Positions 8,684 through 18,098 of a DNA stretch of 64,000 bases are shown here, one piece after another; the stretch's first letter is position 1, and every line of letters starts with the position of its first letter. Under the pieces are notes generated by a model. The model was given only the letters and a program-made list of their open reading frames with translations. It did no database searches and was not told the origin of the DNA. The stretch comes from DATJLY01 sp963729295 (GTDB lineage: Bacteria > Pseudomonadota > Alphaproteobacteria > ATCC43930 > CGMCC-115725), in assembly GCA_963729295.1 (NCBI GenBank), contig CAVSNJ010000010.1, positions 124,001 to 188,000 on the forward strand, written 5' to 3'. Both the position numbers and the translations under genes were made by a program.

Positions 8684-9520
8684 TCAGTGCGCGAGGAGAA
8701 CCGGCAGCAGGCTCGTGCCGATCACCTGCCGCGTCGCGCCGCCGAACAGAAGCTCGTGCCAGGCGCGGTGTCCATAGGCGCCCATGACGAGCAAATCCGC
8801 GCCCTCGTCGCGCGCCTCTGCCAGCACCTGCTCGCCGGGCCCGACGCCTTTGACAGGCAGCACCTGGCGATGCGTCGCCGTGACGCCGTGCGCGCCGAGA
8901 TAATCGACGAGCGCGGCGGGGTCGTCGTCTTGCGCCTCGCCGATCGTGACCACGCTCACGGCCTCGGCCTTCTCGAGCAGCGTCAGCGTCGTTGCGAGCG
9001 CATGCACCGCCTCGGGTGATCCGTTCCAGCCGACGGTGATCCGGGTGCCGATCTTGTCTGGCACCTTCGCCGGCGCCAGCAGCACCGGGCGGCCCGAGTG
9101 CACCAGCGTTTCCTCGATCGTGTCCGTGTGCGGCCGCTCGACCACGCGCTCGGAGCGCCCGAGCACGGCGAGGTCGAAGAAGCGCGCGCGGCGCGCGACC
9201 AGGATCGGCGCATAGCCCGTCTCGGCGCGCCATGTGGCCGCGGCCGCATCGAGCCCGTGGCGCTTTGCCGCCGCGGCGAACGCGGCCTTCGTCGTCTCCG
9301 CCAGCTTGTCGGTATCGGCCATCATACGGTCGATCCAGTCGCCGGAAATCGGCATGCTGTAGCCGTCGGCCGCGAGACCGAGGAGCTGCGCCGGATCGAC
9401 CTTCACGTGGAACGCTTCGAGCTGTGCGCCGACGCGCGCGGCGACGCGGCACGCCGTCTCGACGGCGCCGTCGCTCGCCGTACCGCCGCTTGCCGCGACG
9501 ATGATCCGTTTGAGCGCCAT
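8684..9520 (-). CDS. universal stress protein with two UspA domains
   Basis: A 278-residue cytoplasmic protein with tandem Usp domains, residues about 3-145 and 155-278. The second keeps the nucleotide-binding signature MGAYGHRAWHELLFGGATRQ (G-x2-G-x9-G pattern), while the first has LGRSE and ETLVHSGRPVLL, so its site is less complete. The gene starts 70 bases after the NRAMP-like transporter stop and is probably in the same transcript. Tandem Usp proteins are usually tied to stress or energy limitation; here a link to metal transport is suggested by context only. Confidence 0.9.
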   Translation of the reverse strand: MALKRIIVAASGGTASDGAVETACRVAARVGAQLEAFHVKVDPAQLLGLAADGYSMPISGDWIDRMMADTDKLAETTKAAFAAAAKRHGLDAAAATWRAETGYAPILVARRARFFDLAVLGRSERVVERPHTDTIEETLVHSGRPVLLAPAKVPDKIGTRITVGWNGSPEAVHALATTLTLLEKAEAVSVVTIGEAQDDDPAALVDYLGAHGVTATHRQVLPVKGVGPGEQVLAEARDEGADLLVMGAYGHRAWHELLFGGATRQVIGTSLLPVLLAH

Positions 9521-9590
9521 GATCGCTGCTCCATGCTGCAGGGACGAGATTGACCTTGTGGCGCAAGCCTACGCCCTAGCGTCGGTCAAT

Positions 9591-10910
9591 TCAAAAGAGA
9601 AGCGTCCAGAACATCGTCAGGACCGCCGCTGCCATGATGATGGTGGCAATCCATCCGACCACCCAGAGCGGCCGCGGCAGAGTGAACCGCCCCATCACGC
9701 GCGCGTCCATGGTCATCACCATCATCACGACCATGAGCGGTACGGCTACCACGCCATTGATCACCGCAGTCCAGAACAGCGCCTTGATCGGGTCGATTGC
9801 GACGAAATTGATGAGGATGCCGAGCAGCGTCGCAAGCGCGATCGTGGCGTAGAAAGCCTTGGCGTCACCCGGAAGGCGGCCGAGCCCGACCGGCCATTCG
9901 AGCGCTTCGCCGACGGCATAGGCGGCGCTTCCGGCGAGCACGGGAACCGCGAGAAGGCCGGTGCCGATGATGCCGGCGGCGAAGAGGGCGAAAGCGAAGG
10001 GACCGGCGAGCGGCTTGAGCGCCTCGGCCGCCTGGGCGGAAGTCGCGATGTCGGTGATGCCGGCGTGGTTCAGCGTCGCGGCAGTCGTGACGATGATGCA
10101 AAGCCCGATGAGGTTCGAGTAGGCCATCCCGAGATAGGTGTCGACCTCGATGCGGGCGATCTCCGTGCCGGCATGGTCGGGCGCATCGATGAGTGACGTT
10201 TCGGCTGGGTCGACGCGCTCGTCCTCGGCCTCCTCGGACGCCTGCCAGAAGAACATATAAGGGCTGATCGTGGTGCCGAGCACGGCGACGATCGAGACGA
10301 CGTAGTCGCTGCCGCCGCCCATAAATCCCGGCAGCAATGTTCCGAGCGCGACATCGCGCCACGACACGTGCACGACCGCCATGGTCGCGACATAGGAGAG
10401 GAGCGCCAAGGTCGACCATTTCAGGATCGCGACATAGCGCCGATAGCTGAGAAAGACCTCGAGCGCGGCGCAGAGCACGGCAAACGCCACGACGTACACT
10501 TCGCTCGGCCCGCCGACGAGAAGGCGCAGCGCGTCGGCCATCGCGCCGAGATCGGCGCCGAGATTGATCACGTTGGCCACGACGAGCAAGGCTACGATCG
10601 CCCGCAGGAGCCGCATCGAGTAGTGGCGCTTGATGTTGCCGGCGATGCCGCGGCCGGTGACACGGCCGATGCGCGCGCTGATCTCCTGGATCGCCGCCAT
10701 GAGTGGATAGCTGAACAGCATGGTCCAGCCGAGCGCGTAGCCGAACTGGGCGCCGACCTGCGAATATGTGGCGATGCCGCTCGGATCGTCGTCGGAGGCG
10801 CCGGTGATGAGCCCGGGGCCGAGAATCCGCCAGAATTTCAATCGCGACGGCGTCATCGGAAAATTCGTGTCGCGCGCATCGCCGCCTTTGGCCCCTTTAC
10901 CTCCCCGCAT
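9591..10910 (-). CDS. NRAMP-family divalent metal transporter, non-canonical metal motifs
   Basis: A 439-residue inner-membrane protein with 11 or so hydrophobic helices and the NRAMP fold. The helix-1 metal motif, DPGN in classical Mn/Fe transporters, reads DPSG (in SDDDPSGIATYSQ). The helix-6 region that normally carries MPHN reads ISPYMFFWQ, so the metal-coordinating methionine and the histidine are absent. This places it in a divergent NRAMP branch; members of such branches have been proposed or shown to carry other divalent ions. A universal stress protein gene follows. The ATG at 10910 gives a short polar leader; a GTG or later ATG (MTPSRLKF) is possible. Confidence 0.88.
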   Translation of the reverse strand: MRGGKGAKGGDARDTNFPMTPSRLKFWRILGPGLITGASDDDPSGIATYSQVGAQFGYALGWTMLFSYPLMAAIQEISARIGRVTGRGIAGNIKRHYSMRLLRAIVALLVVANVINLGADLGAMADALRLLVGGPSEVYVVAFAVLCAALEVFLSYRRYVAILKWSTLALLSYVATMAVVHVSWRDVALGTLLPGFMGGGSDYVVSIVAVLGTTISPYMFFWQASEEAEDERVDPAETSLIDAPDHAGTEIARIEVDTYLGMAYSNLIGLCIIVTTAATLNHAGITDIATSAQAAEALKPLAGPFAFALFAAGIIGTGLLAVPVLAGSAAYAVGEALEWPVGLGRLPGDAKAFYATIALATLLGILINFVAIDPIKALFWTAVINGVVAVPLMVVMMVMTMDARVMGRFTLPRPLWVVGWIATIIMAAAVLTMFWTLLF

Positions 10911-10954
10911 GATAACGCCTCCGAGGCGGCCTTGGGCCTTGATCTAAAACGCCT

Positions 10955-11032
10955 CTAGTGTGGCGGATTTGAAGTTCCTCCGCCTCTGGCCGCACGCGCG
11001 GAGAGGAACTTCAAATCCAAAAGCCGCACTAG
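10955..11032. repeat. large inverted repeat 1
   Basis: The left arm at 10955-10980 (CTAGTGTGGC followed by GGATTTGAAGTTCCTC) is mirrored by the right arm at 11003-11032 (GAGGAACTTCAAATCC, then GCCGCACTAG), with a 22-base loop. It forms a long hairpin between the NRAMP-like gene and the ABC operon. Nothing in it looks coding. Confidence 0.85.
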
Positions 11033-11048
11033 AAATATAGATTTGCTC

Positions 11049-11118
11049 GTGTCCCTAAGATTCCGAAGTTCGCATCGGAGCGTGCCGAGAGGTCGTGCGA
11101 ACTTCGGAATCAGGACAC
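11049..11118. repeat. large inverted repeat 2
   Basis: The left arm at 11049-11074 contains GTGTCC and GATTCCGAAGTTCGCA; the right arm at 11096-11118 is TGCGAACTTCGGAATC followed by AGGACAC. It starts 16 bases after inverted repeat 1 and shares its outline (a GTGT-type end, GAAGTTC core), so both probably belong to one repeat family. It lies 71 bases upstream of the solute-binding protein start and may contain or flank its promoter. Confidence 0.85.
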
Positions 11119-11189
11119 TAGCCGATGGTAGGGTTGCTGCTATTATCGCCGGAGCAGGGGACGCCGATCCCCGAGGGTGGAGGGAACGC

Positions 11190-12398
11190 ATGAAAAAACT
11201 TGGTCTCGCCGCGGTTGCGGCGGTTCTGGCGGTGGCACCAGCCGCTTTCGCCGAGGACACCATCACTGTCGGCATGACCTTGTCGCAAACCGGGTCGCTG
11301 AACGTTGATTTGCTGGCGCAGCAGCGCGGCGCCGACATGTGGCGCGATCAGGTGAATGCCGCGGGCGGCATCAAGGTCGGCGGCAAGAGCTACATGGTGA
11401 AGTTCGTGACCTACGACGACCAGTCGCAGGGGAGCCGCGTGCAGCAGCTCTACACGCGCCTCATCGTCCAAGACCATGCGCAATTCCTGTTCGGGCCCTA
11501 TTCCTCGGGCCTCGTTGCGACCGCTGCGGTCATCAGCGAGCAATACGGCAAGCTTATGATCATCACGGGCGGCGCCGAGCCCAAGACCTACGAGCTCGGC
11601 AACAAATACCTGTTCCAGGCGATCACGCCGGCCGAAGGCTATCTGAAGGGCGCGGTCGATGCGCTCCACTCAAAGGATCCGCACGCGAAGGTCGCGTTCG
11701 TCTATTCCGACGATCCGTTCTCGAAGGCCGTGATTCAGGCGGCGGAAGGCCAGTCGAAGGAGGCCGGGTTCGATGTCGCGCTCGATGAATCCTACGGGCC
11801 GAGCACGACCGATTTCGGGCCCGTCATCAACAAGATCATTTCGTCCGGCGCCGACGCCTTCATGGGCGGCGGACATTATCCGGACAGCGCCACCTTGGCG
11901 CGCCAGCTCTATGACCAGAAGGCGAACCTCAAATGGGAGTCGCTGCTCGTGGCGCCTGGCGACCAGAAATTCGCGACCCTCGGCGCGGCCGCGCTTGGCG
12001 TCAGCACCGGCTCGCAATGGGAGCTGTCGGTGAAGTTCAAGCCGCAGTTCGGGCCCACCGGCGACGCGTTCTCCAAGATGTTCAAGGACAAATACAACAT
12101 TGACGCCGATTATCACTCGGCTTCGGGTTATACCGCCGGCATGGTGTTGCAGCACGCGATCGAGCAGGCAGGCTCGGTCGATCCCGACAAGGTCGCCGAC
12201 ACGCTCAACAAGATGGATATCACCACCTTCTTCGGCCATATCAAGTTCGCAACCGACCCCGGGCATCACGGATTGCAAGTCGCGCACGACATGGTGCTGG
12301 CGCAGTGGCAGATGAAGGACGGCACTCTCGTCCGCAATGTCGTGTGGCCCACGGCGGCTGCGAGCGACCCGCTGCTCTTTCCCATCCCGTCGCATTGA
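11190..12398 (+). CDS. ABC transporter substrate-binding protein (HAAT family), first gene of importer operon
   Basis: A 402-residue periplasmic binding protein of the Leu/Ile/Val type. A Sec signal peptide MKKLGLAAVAAVLAV...AFA is cleaved near residue 22. The mature part starts DTITVGMTLSQTGSLNVD and keeps the type I two-lobe pattern. ATG 11190 follows a strong GGAGGGAA ribosome site; an upstream ATG at 11043 lies inside the palindromes and is rejected. It is followed by a repeat and then livHMGF-like genes, so it is the binding protein of that importer. Ligand unknown. The residues GGAEPKTYE in the ligand cleft region are of the kind seen in amide/aromatic-acid binders as well as amino-acid binders. 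Confidence 0.9.
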   Translation: MKKLGLAAVAAVLAVAPAAFAEDTITVGMTLSQTGSLNVDLLAQQRGADMWRDQVNAAGGIKVGGKSYMVKFVTYDDQSQGSRVQQLYTRLIVQDHAQFLFGPYSSGLVATAAVISEQYGKLMIITGGAEPKTYELGNKYLFQAITPAEGYLKGAVDALHSKDPHAKVAFVYSDDPFSKAVIQAAEGQSKEAGFDVALDESYGPSTTDFGPVINKIISSGADAFMGGGHYPDSATLARQLYDQKANLKWESLLVAPGDQKFATLGAAALGVSTGSQWELSVKFKPQFGPTGDAFSKMFKDKYNIDADYHSASGYTAGMVLQHAIEQAGSVDPDKVADTLNKMDITTFFGHIKFATDPGHHGLQVAHDMVLAQWQMKDGTLVRNVVWPTAAASDPLLFPIPSH

Positions 12399-12415
12399 GC
12401 CGAGCCTGGTCTCCG

Positions 12416-12496
12416 GTCGTCGTCCCCACGAAAGCGGGGACCCAGGCCAAGCGACATGCGGCGCCCCTGGGCCCCGGCTTTCGCCGGGGCGACGGT
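12416..12496. repeat. paired REP-like palindromes (family 1, copy B), inside the operon
   Basis: The first hairpin, GTCCCC...GGGGAC, is at 12422-12441; the second, GCCCCGGC-TTTC-GCCGGGGC, is at 12471-12490; a CCCAGG/CCTGGG pair lies between. The element sits between the binding-protein gene and the permease genes of one operon, a position where stem-loops can protect the upstream part of a transcript. Confidence 0.85.
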
Positions 12497-12529
12497 GCAA
12501 GATGCATCGCTTGAGCTGATCGCGCCGCC

Positions 12530-13393
12530 ATGATGTCCGGCTTTATCGCCTCGATCATTGACGGCGTGCTGGTGGGCTCGGTGTACGGGCTCGCCGCCAT
12601 GGGGCTGACGCTCATCTGGGGCGTCATGGATGTCGTCAACCTGACGCACGGCTCGATGATCGTCGCCGGTATGTTCGGGCTCTTTCTGCTGACGAGCGGG
12701 CTGGGATTGCCGCCCTATGCCGCCTTGCCGATCGTGCTCGCCGGGGGATTCTTGGCCGGTCTTGCGCTCTACTGGATCGCGGTCCACCGCATGATCGGCC
12801 GGCCGCCGCTCATGAGTCTCCTTTCGACCTTCTCGGTCAACCTGGTGCTGATCGGGCTCGGCACGGCGGTCTGGGGCACGGTGCTGTTCAACGTGCAGGT
12901 GAGCCTCCCGGGCTTCAGCCTCGGCCGCTACACCTTTCCGGGCACGCATATCCTCGCCGCGGTGCTCACGGCGGTGCTGGCGCTGTGCCTCTATGGCTTC
13001 CTCTACCGCACCCGGATCGGCAAGGCGATCCGCGCCGTCGCCGGCAATCGGGGCGCTGCCGAGCTCGTCGGTATTCCGACGACGCGCGTGCTGTCCTTCG
13101 CGTTCGCGCTCGGCGCATCGCTCGCCGGCGTCTCGGGCATGCTGATCGCGACCCTGTTCCCGTTCACGCTGCTCTCGGGCGACGCCTACCAGCTCAAGAG
13201 CTTCGTCGTCATCGTGCTGGGCGGCCTCGGCAATCCCGCGGGCGCGCTGCTCGGCGGCCTCGCCGTGGGATTGCTCGAGGGAATGCTCACGCCTTTCATG
13301 CCGGTGAGCTGGACGGCCGTGATCGAATTCGCGCTCTTCGTCGTCGTGCTGATCGCTTGCCCCCAGGGCCTCTTTGCCTTGCGGCGCTCGTGA
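12530..13393 (+). CDS. branched-chain amino acid-type ABC transporter permease (LivH-like)
   Basis: A 287-residue inner-membrane permease with about eight hydrophobic segments. It opens with GFIASIIDGVLVGSVYGLAAMGLTLIWGVMDVVN-type sequence, the hallmark start of LivH proteins, and ends with the GGLGNPAGALLGGLAVGLLEG block that contacts the ATPase. The stop overlaps the GTG start of the LivM gene (GTGA at 13390-13393), so the two are translationally coupled. It pairs with LivM, LivG and LivF downstream to import an organic acid or amino acid. Confidence 0.92.
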   Translation: MMSGFIASIIDGVLVGSVYGLAAMGLTLIWGVMDVVNLTHGSMIVAGMFGLFLLTSGLGLPPYAALPIVLAGGFLAGLALYWIAVHRMIGRPPLMSLLSTFSVNLVLIGLGTAVWGTVLFNVQVSLPGFSLGRYTFPGTHILAAVLTAVLALCLYGFLYRTRIGKAIRAVAGNRGAAELVGIPTTRVLSFAFALGASLAGVSGMLIATLFPFTLLSGDAYQLKSFVVIVLGGLGNPAGALLGGLAVGLLEGMLTPFMPVSWTAVIEFALFVVVLIACPQGLFALRRS

Positions 13394-14397
13394 CCGATCT
13401 CGCCTCGACACGCCGCAGCGGGACGCGCGAGAATTTACTCCGCCGCCCGTTCTTCTGGGTGATCGCCGTCGCTACGATCGTGTTCGCGCTTGCGCCTTGG
13501 GTCGACAACGACGTCGAGCTGCGCGAGAGCCTCATGCTCGCCACCATCTACGTCATCCTCGCGAGCAATCTCAACGTGATGATCGGCTATGCCGGATACA
13601 TCAATTTCGGCAGCATCGTGTTCTTCGGCTTAGGCGGCTATATCTGCGTCTATCTCATGGCCGTGCCGCAATGGCCCTTGATTGCCTCGGTGCCTGCCGC
13701 GGGCATCATCGTAAGCGCGCTCGCCTTGCCCTTCGGCCTCGGCATCTTGCGCCTGCGCGGCGCCTATTTCGCGCTCGCGACGATCGGTGTCAACGAGGCG
13801 GTGCAGGCGTTCGTCACGAATTTCACGCCGTGGGGCGGTGCCTCGGGCATGTATCTCTCGACCGCGTTGTTCAAGCCCTTGGGCGGGCCGATGCAGGCGT
13901 TGTGGATCATCTATTTCCTGCTCGTCGCCATCATGGGCCTGTCGCTTTATCTGAGCTGGGGCATCAAGGTCTCGAAATTCGGGCTCGGCCTTCTCGCCAT
14001 CGGCCAGAACGAGGACGCGGCCATGGTGCTGGGCGTGCCGGCGCCGCTCTACAAGGCGTTGGCATATTGCGCGACCGCGTTCCTGCCGGCGATGGCGGGC
14101 GGGCTCTATTTCTTCAAGGGCGCCTTCATCCAGCCGACCGACGCCTTCGACCTGACATTCTCGACCGAGGCGATCGCCATCGTCATGCTCGGCGGGCAGG
14201 GCACCATCGCCGGCCCGGCGATCGGCGCCTTTTTCTACGAGCAGCTGCGCGGCTGGCTCTTGACGTCGGACACCTTCTCGAATTTCCAGCTCGTGGCGGC
14301 GGGCGCGCTGCTTCTCGTCATCGTGCTGTTCCTGCCCGGCGGACTCATGGGCTGGCTCTACGGACGCTGGCCGCGCGTGAGGCGCTACCTCGAATGA
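13390..14397 (+). CDS. branched-chain amino acid-type ABC transporter permease (LivM-like)
   Basis: A 335-residue inner-membrane permease. GTG at 13390 was chosen because it overlaps the LivH stop in a GTGA; the open frame upstream is only a shadow of LivH. The NLNVMIGYAGYINFGSIVFFGLGGY block is the LivM hallmark, and LGGQGTIAGPAIGAFFYE near the end is the ATPase-coupling region. The stop overlaps the next ATG (ATGA at 14394-14397). Its role is to form the channel with LivH. Confidence 0.92.
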   Translation: MTDLASTRRSGTRENLLRRPFFWVIAVATIVFALAPWVDNDVELRESLMLATIYVILASNLNVMIGYAGYINFGSIVFFGLGGYICVYLMAVPQWPLIASVPAAGIIVSALALPFGLGILRLRGAYFALATIGVNEAVQAFVTNFTPWGGASGMYLSTALFKPLGGPMQALWIIYFLLVAIMGLSLYLSWGIKVSKFGLGLLAIGQNEDAAMVLGVPAPLYKALAYCATAFLPAMAGGLYFFKGAFIQPTDAFDLTFSTEAIAIVMLGGQGTIAGPAIGAFFYEQLRGWLLTSDTFSNFQLVAAGALLLVIVLFLPGGLMGWLYGRWPRVRRYLE

Positions 14398-15145
14398 GCG
14401 CGCTCCTCGAGCTCGACGGCGTGAGCAAGAATTTCGGCGGCTTGAAGGCCATCGACAGCCTGAGCTTCGTCGTCAACGAGCGCGAGATCCTGGGCCTCAT
14501 CGGCCCCAACGGCGCCGGCAAATCGACGCTCTTCAATCTCATCAACGGCGTCTATGCGCCGGACAAGGGCCGCATCCGCTTTCGCGGCGTCGACATCACC
14601 GGCGAGCCGCCCTATCGCATCGCGCGGCACGGGCTCGCGCGCGCGCATCAGATCGTACAGCCGCTCGAGCAGATGACCGTCCTCGAGAACTGCACCGTCG
14701 GCGCGTGCTTCGGGCGCGAGAACCTGTCGCGCGGCCGGGCGATCGAGGCGGCGCGCGAAGCGGCGGTGTTCGTCGGGCTCGAAGACAGGCTCGATCTGTT
14801 GGCGGCGCATCTCAACATCGCCGGCAAGAAGCGGCTGGAACTGGCGCGCTCGCTTGCCGCGCAGGCGACGCTTCTGCTGCTCGACGAGGTTCTGGCCGGG
14901 CTCAACCCGACCGAAGTCGAGCACATGATCGACGTCATCCACCGCATCCGCGAGCGCGGCATCGCCATCCTGATGATCGAGCATCTGATGCAGGCGATCA
15001 TGAGCCTCTCGGACCGCGTCGTCGTGCTCAATTCGGGCCAGAAGCTCGCCGAGGGCAAGCCCGCCGAGGTCGCCAACAATCCGCTCGTGATCGAGGCCTA
15101 TCTCGGCGATCCCGAGCTCGCCAAAGAATTTCTCGGGCAGGCGTG

Positions 15146-15146
<1 letters not shown>
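14394..15146 (+). CDS. ABC transporter ATP-binding protein (LivG-like)
   Basis: A 250-residue ATPase. Walker A is GPNGAGKST near residue 40, Walker B is LLLLDEVLAGLNPTE, and a switch histidine is in IEHLMQAI. The signature loop, usually LSxGQ, reads LNIAGKKR, a variant seen in one LivG branch, so ATP hydrolysis is probably retained but this is inference. The start overlaps LivM by four bases and the stop overlaps LivF (TGATG at 15144-15148). It energises the importer of this operon. Confidence 0.92.
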
Positions 15147-15862
<716 letters not shown>

Positions 15863-15930
15863 CTGGACAAGCTGTCTGAGCCGGGCTTCGATGGTGGTCT
15901 GCGGCGAGCCCGCACCCAAGGGAGATGCGA

Positions 15931-16632
15931 ATGATCGACCTCTACGCGCTCACCAGCCCCAACGTGCAGAAGATATTTCTGATGCTCGAGGAGACCGGGC
16001 TCGAATACCGGCCGATCCATGTCGATGTGTGGAAGGGCGATCAGTTCAAGCCCGAGTTCCTGAAGCTCAACCCGAACGCCAAGATCCCGGTGATCGTCGA
16101 TCACGACGGGCCGGGCGGCAAGCCCTACACCTGCTTCGAATCGGGCGCGATCCTCATGTATCTCGCCGAGAAATCCGGCAAGTTCCTGCCGAAGAATCAG
16201 GCCCAGCGCTACGACGTGATCCAGTGGCTCATGATCCAGATGACGGGCGTCGGCCCGATGTTCGGCCAGCTCGTGCATTTCAAGCGCTTTGCGCCGGCGG
16301 GCAACGACTATTCGCTGGCGCGCTATCAGACCGAGGTGCGCCGCCTCTTCGACGTGCTCGAGCAGCGTCTTGGGCAATCGGCCTATCTCGGCGGGCCCGA
16401 CTACACGATCGCCGATATCGCAACGTTCCCGTGGACGCGGCAGCACGATTTCATGGGCGTCAAGTGGGACGATCACAAGAACTGCGCGCGCTGGTTCAAC
16501 GCGATCGCCGAGCGGCCGGCGGTGAAGCGCGCGCTCGCCAAGATCGAGACCATCCAGTCGGTGCGCGACACCGCGAAGCCCGACGACGTCGATCGCTTCT
16601 TCGGCCGCGGCCGCTGGGCGCGCGCGTCCTAG
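15931..16632 (+). CDS. glutathione S-transferase family protein (YfcG/Ure2p-like)
   Basis: A 233-residue cytoplasmic GST. It has an N-terminal thioredoxin-like domain with the TSPNVQKI active-site region, the cis-proline NAKIPVIVD and the glutathione-binding ESGAILMYLAEKSGKFLP block, then an all-helical domain containing YLGGPDYTIADIATFPW. This matches the Nu-class/YfcG group, often a disulfide-bond reductase or peroxidase. ATG 15931 was preferred over ATG 15925 because the AAGGGAG ribosome site at 15919-15924 touches the earlier codon. It could be read through from the importer operon, and it ends eight bases before a convergent gene. Confidence 0.9.
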   Translation: MIDLYALTSPNVQKIFLMLEETGLEYRPIHVDVWKGDQFKPEFLKLNPNAKIPVIVDHDGPGGKPYTCFESGAILMYLAEKSGKFLPKNQAQRYDVIQWLMIQMTGVGPMFGQLVHFKRFAPAGNDYSLARYQTEVRRLFDVLEQRLGQSAYLGGPDYTIADIATFPWTRQHDFMGVKWDDHKNCARWFNAIAERPAVKRALAKIETIQSVRDTAKPDDVDRFFGRGRWARAS

Positions 16633-16639
16633 CGCTTGC

Positions 16640-17179
16640 TTAGTGCACGACGCGCGGCGCGCCGGCGGGTTCCCGGGCCTCGGCGCGGTCGAGCCAGGCG
16701 GCGATGAGCGGCAGGTCCCAGCCCGCGCTCGCCGCGAGCCCGAGCAATCCCGCCATGAAGCTGTGCACGCGCGGCGGCGCCAGGTCGAGCGTCAGTACCT
16801 GGTTGCGGTCGTAGAACGACAGGACGATGTCGCCGTCGTCCCTGGGCGTGAGCTTCACCTCGCGCACGAGTCGCGCCGGCTGCACCAACGGCTTGCCCGG
16901 CTGATGCGTCTTCGTCTCGCCCGAGGCGAGCGCCGCCTCGACCGCGCTCGCATGCTCGAAATTGAGCACCGTGTCGCGATGCTGCGGATCGGCGTGCGCC
17001 GAGCCTAGGCTGCGCTTGCCCGAAAGATCGGCGAGCGCGCCCAGCACGAGCTTCGCGAGCCGCCGCGTCAGCGCCATCGCATAGCGCCGGCCGGAATCGA
17101 CATCGACGGCGATGAGGATGCGATCCTCCTGGCCGTCATAGCTGAGGTGGAAGGCGGTCGTTTGCTGCGGCGCGCTCAC
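16640..17179 (-). CDS. hypothetical protein downstream of transglutaminase-like protease
   Basis: I do not recognise this protein. From a GTG at 17179 it is 179 residues, with mixed alpha/beta composition and no signal peptide or membrane segment. Visible blocks are TTAFHLSYDGQEDRILIA, a Lys/Arg-rich helix, and a C-terminal region with FMAGLLGLAASAGWDLPL. The start is uncertain: the frame is open far upstream but that part is the shadow of the protease gene, which it follows with a small gap and so is probably cotranscribed. Function unknown; the YDGQEDR and QVLTLDLAP patterns do not point to a catalytic site. Confidence 0.55.
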   Translation of the reverse strand: MSAPQQTTAFHLSYDGQEDRILIAVDVDSGRRYAMALTRRLAKLVLGALADLSGKRSLGSAHADPQHRDTVLNFEHASAVEAALASGETKTHQPGKPLVQPARLVREVKLTPRDDGDIVLSFYDRNQVLTLDLAPPRVHSFMAGLLGLAASAGWDLPLIAAWLDRAEAREPAGAPRVVH

Positions 17180-17220
17180 GTCGATGCTGTAACCCGGGAG
17201 CGCGCGCCGGGCAAGGCTGC

Positions 17221-17907
17221 TCAGCGCGTCACCGGGTCGACGCCGAGGCGCGCCACTTGCGTCGGCGCGTCGCGTCCGGGGACGTGATACCACCAGCCGA
17301 TGCGGTTGATCGAGTAATAGGGGACATAGCGCGCGATCGCGCGGTCCGGCCGCACATCGGTCGCGAGATTGTCGAGCACCAGCGCCTCGCCCTCGACATA
17401 GACGATGGCGACAGCATGGTCGGCGCCGAGATAGGCGTCGCGCACGACGGCGAAGCGGAGGTCGTCCTCGGGTACGCCCAACTCTTCGAGCGCCATGAAC
17501 TTGGCGATGGCGTAATCCTGACACTGGCCGCCGCGCGCCAGAAACTCGAACGGCGTTTCCCAGTGATTGGCGTCGTGCCAGTTGGCCTCGGCCGAAACGT
17601 AGCGCACGCGGTTCAAGACCGCGTTGGCGCGTTCGACGCGCTCGCGCAACGGCAGGGTCTTGAGCTCGGCGACGAAGGCGCGCCAACGCTCGGCGGCGCA
17701 GGCCGGGGCCGCGAGATCGCCCTCGCATCGCGCCGCGGGCGCGGCCAGATCGCGCTCGGTGCGCGCCACGACGCCGTCCCACTTGGTGAAAGGGGCGAGG
17801 TTCGTCGAATAGACTTCGCGCGTGCCGAAAAGGCCCGTGGCCTCGGCGGGAAGCGTGGCGAGCGCGGCAAGGAGAACGAGGAGGCAGGCGCGAAAAACGT
17901 GTCGCAA
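17221..17907 (-). CDS. transglutaminase-like cysteine protease (BTLCP / LapG-type)
   Basis: A secreted bacterial transglutaminase-like cysteine proteinase. The catalytic Cys is in GGQCQDYAIAKF, the His in LGADHAVAIV and the Asp in LVLDNL, the Cys-His-Asp order of the family. LapG members cleave surface adhesins at a di-alanine in the periplasm. The chosen TTG at 17907 places the hydrophobic signal LRHVFRACLLVLLAALATLPAEA at the very N-terminus; a GTG at 18024 would add 39 low-complexity residues. No LapD-like c-di-GMP receptor or large adhesin is nearby, so a LapG role is not proven. Confidence 0.82.
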   Translation of the reverse strand: MRHVFRACLLVLLAALATLPAEATGLFGTREVYSTNLAPFTKWDGVVARTERDLAAPAARCEGDLAAPACAAERWRAFVAELKTLPLRERVERANAVLNRVRYVSAEANWHDANHWETPFEFLARGGQCQDYAIAKFMALEELGVPEDDLRFAVVRDAYLGADHAVAIVYVEGEALVLDNLATDVRPDRAIARYVPYYSINRIGWWYHVPGRDAPTQVARLGVDPVTR

Positions 17908-18098
17908 TTCGGAACCCCATTCGGCGGCCCCGCTACCCCGGGTTTCGGCCCGGCGCCGGAGGCTTTGCGTCCCCGGGTTGCCCCGGGTTTGCCCTTTCGT
18001 GGGGTGGCTTCCGATTGGACGCACACCACCGCGAACAGCGGCGAGTGAAACACGTCCGCCGCTAACAATTGCTTAACTGGCCGGTTGCGGCCGACCCG

